Shown here piece after piece: positions 55,725 through 64,000 of a stretch of 64,000 bases of DNA. Both the position numbers and the translations under genes were made by a program. The notes below the pieces were generated by a model, which was not told the DNA's origin, searched no databases, and saw nothing but the letters and a program-made list of their open reading frames with translations. This DNA comes from Dactylellina haptotyla (lineage: Eukaryota > Ascomycota > Orbiliomycetes > Orbiliales > Orbiliaceae). The stretch's first letter is position 1; every line of letters begins with the position of its first letter. Where the stretch lies: positions 124,001 to 188,000 of the forward strand of contig CM062387.1 in assembly GCA_031310005.1 (NCBI GenBank), given 5' to 3'.

Positions 55725-58451
55725 ACATATGCTTCTCAGAGTAAAGATATCATTGGCTCTGCTCTAAGTTCCATTCTTCCTGTATACCACACCTTTGTTC
55801 TTTGTATCATTCTTCCTGGTGAGAAGCGGAGGATACCAAGGTCATTTTTAATAATGTCAGATATCTTTCCAAATGAACTTATGCGTGAATTTCTCGTACA
55901 ATACATACTTTTCTTGATTTGGTCACGTTAAACCCAACCACAAAGTCGTCAGCATTTCAAATGTTGAATCCATGACCGTCATCAGGTCAGTTGAAACCTC
56001 CCAGCCTATAAATTCATGAATGCTATTGAGTGTCTTTTCTGTCGGACCGGCTCCCGATTTAGCACCGGTACAGTCTTCCGAAGTCTTCGAAGAGATTTTA
56101 AACATTTTTCTCCATCAAATCTTTAAAAAAGTCGTGTTGGAATTTATTCACGGAAACTTCGGGATAGTTTTGTTTTTGCGTTGTCTGGCTCATAGGACCA
56201 GTGATAGCCGGAATTTGTTTCGAAAACCTGTAGCCAGATCGTACATGCTTCGTCTCGAGGAACCCCAGTATGGTAAATCTCGGGAGGTACATATATATTG
56301 CTAAACCACCTTAATCTTCGGCTTCTATCGTATCCCGTATTCTGATATTCTAGCCTTCCCGTGCTCATGCGTATTGCCGTATTAATACGTATTCCAAGGC
56401 TAGTTTAATAAATATCCTTACCCTTGTCTAATATATAGGCGTATAGTTGTGCGGTACTCGATGAGATCACTCTGGGATAAACGCCGCATTCGAGGTTTCA
56501 ATCGAAATAATTGCCATTTCAATGCCGCAAGGTGGATATCTGGATCAGTAAACTTGGTAGGGTTGTAATTCCCCGCCGTAGGGATTTCATAAGTACGTGA
56601 AGATAATTATGGAATATGAAAATTGAGCTTCCCCAGCAGAATCGCTCTAACAACCCATCCCGCGGTTTAAAATTTCAATAAAATGAATTGGTATGAGGTC
56701 AAAGCCCTGGCGCGAATATCAGCATCCTGGTTTCTCAACCTTGTCGATCAAACGAATTAGTGTTTACGACAGGAGCGCGGTTCCTCCGTCGTTATCATCA
56801 CAGATACAGGTGTATTTTGCATCATGAGTACCCAGTTCTTGGCACGCAATTATATTGGCCCGAGATATTTGAAATCCAAGACAAGTTGTATCATATGGCT
56901 GCAAGACCCAGGCTGGTGTATTATTCCCAAACTTGAGATGGAGAAAGAGACTGATCGCGCCATCCATATCAGCTTCTTGATACGTTCCACGAAAATCTCT
57001 TATCAGAGGTGGTGTCTTATTACCTCCCCTTGTCTTATCAATGTCAAGGTTCTGATAGGCGGCTCTCCAAAAACTCGCATGTGCAATCACGAACATTTAA
57101 AAAGCGAACACCACACCAAAGCGAGATTTAAAACCCCGACGCCGGGAAATTTGGTCACGCAGCAACTATTGAATAAGGGAGGTTCTTAAAAACCGTTCAA
57201 ACCAGGGGTGACGTTATTTTCGGAGCTCGAAATCATATTCTTCCATACTTTACTCCGCTGGCGCCAGACAAATAATAATAACCTTCATTATAATTTTGAG
57301 ACATTTCCTCCTTCGCTTCAAAGGTCCCTTGTGCATTTTAAACAAAGGATTTATATTTCCGAATTCGCGAGCGTATAATAGATGTTATACGCGGCCCTTC
57401 GGATTAAGCTTCCTGATCCTCCAGAAAGACATGGGTGTTTCGGTTGGCGTTCGTCGCAGGTTGAAGTCCCATTGGTGGCAATTTATGATAGGCTCACGAT
57501 TCCCGTCATGATGGAGCAAATTGTTACATCTAACCTCATTCGAGGTCGAGCAGCGTAGAATCGCGCGCATCCAAGAATATTGGCGAATAACAAAGTCTCC
57601 GACCGTGCATCTTAAAGGAAAATGTTAAGAACTCTTGGAATTGTCAACAACGCTCGCACAGCCGTATATAGACAAACGTATTACCTTAGCATACACCAGC
57701 TTGGAGAGTTAAAATAGGATACGACTCATACCTCACTTGCTACTACCAAGGGGCAACGTCTATTTTCTTACCCACAGTTCGGCAATCCCTTGGTAATACG
57801 ATCGTAGTTGCCTGTAATGGTAAAGTACTCTGTTTCTGGAAAGTCAACACATATCGTAGTCTACTCGTTTTCCTTACGACCCAAGGTTGGGGTTTTCTAA
57901 CTGCCGGACTTCCAAGAATACAGCAGCCCCTGAAATCCCGGGACGATATCTTGGGATATCTTGGAACGGTCCTTGGGTTCCTACTTTATTTGAACCTTCC
58001 TCGTTCGACCGAGATTTCCTATTCGCGGCCGGCTCCGCTGGTTCAGCCCAACAGATTATCAACTAGTGACTTCGCAGGGAAAGGGATCCCATGCCCTTCG
58101 TGTCGTAGGTTGTGTTACGCTAGCAAATCCGCCTACTTGATTCGTCCGCTCCTGTTCGTTGTGTGTTGTTGCACCGCTGGAGGGGTGGAATTCGAAAAGG
58201 CCAAGTGCGATAATTCTACTGGTCACGGAATGTAAAATGAGGAGAAATGCGTGAAATTATATGCAAATTGAGTCAGATCCGTAAATGGACCTGGTTCGTT
58301 TATTTCATTAGAGTGTGCGAAGGTTTTATTAAGTGTAAGAATTTTATTATCTAAAATGCAAAAACATGGTGGCCGCTTGCATTTCTTCATGCCGCAGGCT
58401 CGTAAAACTAGGCAAAAATCAAATCAAATGATGGGGCTATGGCCGCACATC
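55725..58451. other. No gene recognised (2.7 kb)
   Basis: 3' UTRs of the UVI-1-like gene (+) and pho89 (-) at the two ends. The middle carries short unsupported frames (for example 56824-57189). Nothing repeat-like with termini is visible. Confidence 0.45.
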
Positions 58452-60334
58452 TTAAGTAGCAAAGTGAGGAGCGTTAAGGACAATTCCCATGATGACACCG
58501 GCGAGGGTACCAGCAACTGGGATGGTCATGATCCAGGAGATAACGAGGAGGGTAACTCGCTGGAAGTTGACAGCCTTGAGAGTTCCGTTGCAAAGACCGA
58601 CGCCGACGGTGGCACCGGTGATACACATGGAGGTGGAGACTGGGAGGGAGTATTGAGAGAAGAGGAGGACAGTGATAGCGGCACCCATCTCCATGGAGCA
58701 GCCTCTGCTTGGGGAGTGATAAGTGATCTTGTTACCCATGACTATAGCAAGATTGTTAGTATTGAAATTGCAGAAATTTAGCATGTATTAGAGCTTACCT
58801 CTCATGATGTTGTATCCGTAAAGGATGAGACCGCAGCAGAGAACGATGGCGACGACAGCGATTTGCCAGATGTCAACTGGAGCCTTAGCGGCAGCAGGAT
58901 CACCGGTCTTCCATGCGGTGTAGATGACAGCCCATGGACCGACGGCGTTACCGATATCGTTGGCACCGTGAGCGAAGGAGGCAGTGCAAGCAGTTATGAC
59001 CTGGATGAAGGAGAAGGTGTGTTCGGTTTCATTTGGATACTTAGTGGCATTGTCGTAGACACGCTTCATACGGGCACCGTCTGGAGTTCCCTCAACACCC
59101 GTTTGGGCAGCGTGGATATCGTAGTTGACACCGTAGAGGGCACCGGCAACAATGATGGCTGGGAGACGCTTGAAAAAGATCTTCATGTTGGCGATTTCGT
59201 AAATCTTACCGTCGCCCATTGGGTTTTCGTGGAGAGTGCGCATAGCCCAGCCCAATGGGCCGCGCTTCTTGCGGAGTCTGGCGTTCATTCGCTCTTCGGA
59301 TTGTTCGACGAGTTCCTGGTAGGTGAGTTGCTTGACTTCGTTCTTGACGAGACCCTTCTCGTTGACTTCACCCTCGTTGACGGACTCTGGGGCGCTGACA
59401 GTTGGGGTGTCATCGAATTCGTGGTGCTGGACGACGGCGTAGTCTGGAACCTTGGCGGATTCGGCATCAGGTGGAGCTGGGCGGGAGAAGAGGAGAGGAC
59501 CGTAGATGACCATCCATGGCTTGAGGGTGTAGTCCTTCTTGATGATCTTGGCGTGGAGATATGGGACGAAGAAGAGAATGGACAAGGCTGCGAGACCGAA
59601 ACCAACACCGAGAGAGACGGAGGCGATATACCAAGCCGGCTTCTTGTTGAGACCAAGCTTTGGGGAACCCTTGTAGACGACAGAGAGGGTACATATGGTA
59701 CCGGAGATCAAGAAGAACAACGGAGAGCACCAGACAGCCCAGATTGCAGAGTTTTTGCGCATGTGGACGATGACCTTGATGAGCATGAAGATGGTGGCAC
59801 CGAAGGAGGCAGCGATGGCTGGCGCCATCAAGAGACCGGCGAAGATAGCACCGAGACCCTTACCCTTGTTCCATCCCCATTGGACCTGAGCGGCACCGAC
59901 GGTGGCGACACCGACACCGGCAACAGCAGAGATGAGAGAGTAAGTGGAGGAAACGTGAGCGGAGTGTCTGGTACACCACATGACCCAGGACGAGGCACCA
60001 GCAAGAGCACAAGTGAAAGCGAGCATCTGGACGCCGGCGTCACCACGGAAGGCAGCGTTGGGGATAATTCCATTCTTGATAGTTTCAGCGGTTCTGGCAC
60101 CGACAGCGACGGCACCGGTGATTTCGAAGATAGTTCCTAGGACCATGGCCTGTCGGTACGTGACCGAACGGGACGAGACAGAGGTAGCCCAAGCGTTGGC
60201 GACATCATCTGCTCCAGTTAGCCCTCCATTCGATATTGCATGATAGATAAATACTTACTAGCACCGTTGTTGAAGGCGTCGAGGAAGGCAAAGAATGTGC
60301 CGATAACGAAAATGTAGGTATATTGGTCGAGCAT
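58452..60334 (-). CDS. pho89: PHO89-type Na+/phosphate symporter, 591 aa
   Basis: High-affinity sodium-phosphate symporter of the plasma membrane (PHO-4/PiT family). Three exons on the minus strand: 60334-60259, 60208-58799 and 58741-58452; introns 50 and 57 bp, frame kept (1776 nt). The family signature GAND-[VI]-x-NA occurs twice, as it should in the two inverted halves: NNGANDVANAWATS near residue 23, whose Asn codon is split by intron 1, and SFAHGANDIGNAVGP near residue 465. The halves are separated by a hydrophilic loop rich in Glu/Lys (about 215-360). Exon 3 gives the typical end (MGNKITYHSPSRGCSMEMGA ... VSTSMCITGATVGVGLCNG). Strong C-ending codon preference suggests high expression. 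A TATA run lies about 95 bp upstream; one CACGTG (the Pho4/NUC-1-type box) is 1.2 kb upstream, too far to be convincing. Confidence 0.96.
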
Positions 60335-60426
60335 CTTGACGGTTGAGACTGTTATCAGTCCGTATGCTGTTCCAGAAGTTTTTGCTCTGGGGAAGAAAAG
60401 ATTGTAACGTCGTGCCTGAGCAGTCC

Positions 60427-60438
60427 TTATATATATAT
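60427..60438 (-). promoter_or_regulatory. TATA box of pho89
   Basis: An uninterrupted TATATATATAA-type run on the minus strand, about 95 bp before the start codon at 60334. Confidence 0.55.
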
Positions 60439-63400
60439 CCTACTCTGTTATATTTCCAAGAGTCTGGTCCTACATTAGTCCGGCCAGGCACAACAGGACC
60501 AGGAACTGGAGGCAGCCGGTCCTCGGATTGGACCCTGGCCAGCAGGTCTATCATGCGCACATGCAGACAGCGTAGGTAGCTAACTCCACAGCAGCAGCAA
60601 CAAGCATGCCCAGAGGCAGCATGCAAACCATAGGCGGCTGAAACCCGTAATGCTAAGACCACCGGCCAATGCCTTGACTCTGTCTCAACATCTTCTCTCG
60701 CCTGCTTTTCCTTCTTTTCGTTCCTTCGTTGTAACGCATCGGCGAACTGCTCCATTGGCTGGATGCCACACGCTTGGCGCGCCGCTGGACCTTGTCCTTG
60801 GCGCCTCTTGGCGCGATCGGGTAGCTGCCTGGCGGGAGGTGGGGGGTCTCCGTCACACACATCTGCATCGTAAGCGATCCAATAGGAGGCCTCAAAAGAG
60901 AAACGTGCGGGAGCGAGACGTTGTGGTGTGTCGACGACATGCGTTGATTTCCAGCTCCATGGCGTTATTCCACCCCGGCCTCTTATTCTGAAAATTTTGT
61001 AAGATGGCCTACCAAGAGGATGCAGCCAAGTGAGATTTGATGCTTGTTCGCAATGGCAATAACGCTTGATTCTCTCGGTGCTCCCCACGCGGCCACCTGC
61101 CTAATCTATCAGGCTTCCGTTATCTGCGTGCAGTGAACTCCATCCGTGATTCGGTGCTGGGTCCCCAACGCTAGCAAGGCCCTCTCCTCTTGACAAAGAG
61201 CGAAATCAAAGAAAAAATTAATGCCTAAGACACTGCTTTTGGCAGCAGCCTAGGTGCTCCTTCGTTTAAAACCTCAGACAATTCGATGCCAGAGGTAAGC
61301 CCACCTGCGCCTCGCGAGAACCTGCATCTCCATCAAATTTTCAGAAACTCTATATTCGATGCAGCGTGCGTCTAGCGAAGCTCTTCATTGGCTGTTATCA
61401 TCTGTTCCACCACTTGCTTGGCGCGCTCGCATTGCTTTGGGACTATGACTAACAAGCATCTCTTGGAAATATAATCACCACGTTCCTCATTTTTTTTTCA
61501 ATCCTTCGCGCACGTGTCCCATCCTCGACGGTGGCCAAGCCCTCGTGGGCGAAAAAAATTTCACGGACCCGAAGGCAAACTCGGACTGTGAGCGTATTGT
61601 TGATCGGAGTCAATCACCTCTCGACGACCCGACAGGGAGACCATTCTAGAGCCCGGTGAAACCGACATTTCCATTCCATCAACCTGGGACCTGGCCTTAC
61701 CCGTTGATTCAAAACTCATGCGAGTAATCGAGAGCAGAAAAAAAATAATTATTATTTTTTATAAAAGAAGAAAAATTTTCCGTTTAATTGAAATCCGGGG
61801 ATGAGGCTTGCGCTTACCTTTCCTTTCTGAGCTGAATTTCGATCCCATTACGATCAAGAATTACATTCCATGGCTGGATCCCCATCCCGCCACAGAAAAA
61901 AAGAATGGAACAGTTTTCCACGCCGTACATCATGAGATCTGCATGAAAGAAAAATAGACGGGGCTGGAACCCGCGTTCTTGTTTGCATGTAATTTCTTCG
62001 CGCCAAGTAAGGCTTGAATCTCCACAGTTGAAGTCCTATCGAGCTCTCAGATCTTCGAATAATGCCAAGCGCGTTCCCGTCCGGAATGGACTTGAGACCC
62101 CAAAAACGTGCTCCGTTGGCTGGCAACGAGGGTTCTGACAGTTGTGCAGGGATGTGCACAAGGCATTTGCCGAAGCTTATCACTCGTAGAAAGCATCGAT
62201 GCAATCGCGACTGATGCACCTCGATTCGGTACGCTCTGATGTTCAAAAAGTCCTCGCCATATCTCGGAAAATCCAGGATGGTTGGGTTTGGGTCATCCTG
62301 CATTAATATTGCCGCGAGTTATCATGTGGTGGGTCCGTGGTGGTAGCTTGATATGTCCTATACTCCGAGCTCGATATTAATCGATGGAGACGACATAACC
62401 TAGAAAATATCCACCGGTGCAAATACTTTCGGAGATAGCATCCGATTGCCTCGCCATTTGGTTGTTTAGAAGCGTCTTGGTGAAACTAAGACATCTGTAA
62501 TTTTTTACACATCAATACGACGCCGCATTCCATTTCTTTGCCCGAATGATTACTCGGGTGGTGCGGTTTTGTGTTGCAGGATATCGACACCAATACGAGG
62601 CAGAGGATCCCGTGTGCCACCACCAGCTCGCAGATGGCAAATTTTGACGGCGAGCGAAAGGATCTATGATTCGGTGACTTGCCTGCGCGATCGTCGAACA
62701 CTGCAACCTCACCGATCTAGTTTGAAAGACCCGTCTAGCCAACATGTGAAACCTGTCTCTCCGGTACCTGATTTATTGTCCATAAGCTTATCCTCCGTCA
62801 AAACACCGAGGACGGTGATTTTAACACCCACAACATGACTTTGTGTATACAAGACGACAGTTGAAGATGTACACCTGAGAGCCCTGGCTCGATAAGGCCT
62901 TTAACTGTAGATATGGATGTGCTTATCTCTTATCTTGTCTCTGATCCATATGCGGCCCTGCAACGCCAACATTGGGTGTTTTGCGTTGTGAGAAAGATCG
63001 ACGGCAACCCTAGACGCGCCGACAGCTGGTACCCACCTTGGCGCCGACCACTAGCACGAAACGGGCAGCATGGCAGCGGGGATGGGCCGAATGGTGGTGC
63101 GACGGTGATTGGTTCTGGTGGTTATTCTCCGAGTCCAAGATGCGGCTAAGAAAGCTTCGAAAGCTTCGACAGCCGATTTGGTGCGCATATAAATATCTCA
63201 GCTATAGGTACGAGCGGTTGTTTGGGCGGGCTCAAGCTGGGTTCTCATTTTCAGTAGAGGAGGTCTTGTTTCAGGCGGTAGAAGCTGGAACGGCCTTGTT
63301 AGGGTGGTTGAAGGAGGAATACGAGGAAGGAGTGGTCGTCTGTACCATCAAGGTGATTGCCAAGTCTTGGTATTGAGTATTCTGTTGTTTGCGGACCAAG

Positions 63401-64000
63401 CTGCTATAAGTGGACGATGATTTCTTGTACTAGACGAGGCGTGAGGAGATGATGGGAATGGTTGACGTTGAGATGGTATTGGGATATGTGGTGGAGGTTG
63501 TGGCGTTCGAGATGCCGATTTAGCCGGCCGTCCCTCCTGCAGCCACATCGTATCGTTGACGACCGCGGTGACAGGCTCGAGGCAAGCGAGGGACGTTCAG
63601 GGGAGTAGCGGGCAGAAGCGAATATAGGGCCTAGGTTCGTGTTCACAGTGATAAGAATAAGTCCTCTGTAACGGCGCGTGGGTGCTTGAGTGCTTATGGT
63701 TGCACGGATACCACAAGTAACTAGTTAAATAGCATCAGTGCAACGTCCATATATTTCACTAGTGTGCTATGGTTTGGATAACAGCTGATGCAGATAGCTT
63801 AAATTCTAATATTTGCGCTGGTTACTTGATGTTATCCGATTGATATCCGGCTTTCATTCGTGGAAGCTGAGATGATACTCGTCTTTGAAGTTGAATATAC
63901 AACGGATATTTAACGAGCAACGGAAGATACAATGTCTCGAATAAATGCATCAAAAGTTATCTGTTAGTAGCTCCGCAGTGCTGTCTGGAAGGTTGCCTGT
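60439..64000. other. No gene recognised (3.6 kb, to the right edge)
   Basis: Begins with the pho89 promoter, G+C rich to about 61.0 kb, where long frames appear by chance. A CACGTG box sits at 61511-61516. Minus frame 61854-62303 (149 codons, real ATG) and plus frame 63038-63376 (no ATG start; Trp-rich) carry no motif I know. An exon of a gene reaching past the right edge cannot be ruled out. Confidence 0.45.

Noticed and set aside
58863-60140. 425-codon plus-strand frame opposite pho89
   Set aside because: Same effect of strong codon preference in pho89; Asp/Gly/Glu-rich reading without motif.
60258-61088. 276-codon minus-strand frame overlapping pho89 exon 1 and its promoter
   Set aside because: It runs through the TATA box and overlaps the true first exon in another frame; G+C richness explains the lack of stops.
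1-64000. tRNA, rRNA, CRISPR array, intact transposon
   Set aside because: Looked for B-box-like GGTTCGA signals, spaced direct repeats, terminal inverted or long direct repeats, and transposase or reverse-transcriptase motifs by eye; found none that held up. A tRNA or repeat search by program could still find something.

Overview
The window is nuclear DNA of a filamentous ascomycete (Pezizomycotina; a Leotiomycetes-type genome is my guess but is not proven). Evidence: short 47-190 bp spliceosomal introns with GTAAGT-like donors and CTAAC-like branch sites, TATA boxes about 95-230 bp before start codons, a CBM1-GH6 cellulase, WSC, con-13-like, UVI-1/HsbA-like, OPT, PHO89, Sec12 and Ctr9 genes. 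Genes are monocistronic and lie on both strands; nothing looks like an operon. I found no tRNA, rRNA, CRISPR or intact transposon.

Layout. 1-4.5 kb: no recognisable gene. 4.6-6.2 kb (+): GH6 cellobiohydrolase. 7.2-7.6 kb (-): 119-aa secreted cysteine-rich protein. 11.2-11.9 kb (+): 198-aa four-helix membrane protein. 12.3-14.7 kb (-): OPT oligopeptide transporter. 18.4-19.5 kb (+): five-exon con-13-like secreted protein with an HExxH motif. 20.1-21.7 kb (+): Sec12. 22.1-24.9 kb (-): SH3 plus ankyrin protein. 25.8-26.4 kb (-): 173-aa secreted Lys/Thr/Cys-rich protein. 28.7-32.4 kb (+): Ctr9 of the Paf1 complex. 33.0-34.8 kb (-): selenium-binding-protein-like (SBP56) secreted protein. 38.9-39.7 kb (+): truncated oxalate-decarboxylase cupin, ending against the inverted 5' end of another secreted-protein gene. 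41.7-42.3 kb (-): three-exon secreted knottin-like protein with a His-rich tail. 44.2-45.2 kb (-): double WSC protein. 46.0-51.3 kb (-): 1735-aa NRPS-like Pls-type enzyme. 55.0-55.7 kb (+): UVI-1/HsbA-like protein. 58.5-60.3 kb (-): PHO89 Na+/phosphate symporter.

How it fits together. Core genes (Sec12, Ctr9, PHO89) are interleaved with nine genes for secreted proteins: a cellulase, a putative metallopeptidase, cupin, SBP56-like, WSC, UVI-1-like and three small cysteine-rich proteins. This is the gene content expected of a plant-associated or saprotrophic fungus that breaks down walls and takes up peptides (OPT) and phosphate (PHO89). The most unusual items are the orphan Pls-type NRPS-like gene, the His-tailed knottin hidden by two introns, and the con-13-like protein whose HExxH motif is split by an intron. 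About 60% of the window is non-coding, with several 2-4 kb stretches that hold nothing I can recognise. All exon boundaries below were read by eye from splice signals and reading-frame continuity; none is confirmed by transcripts.
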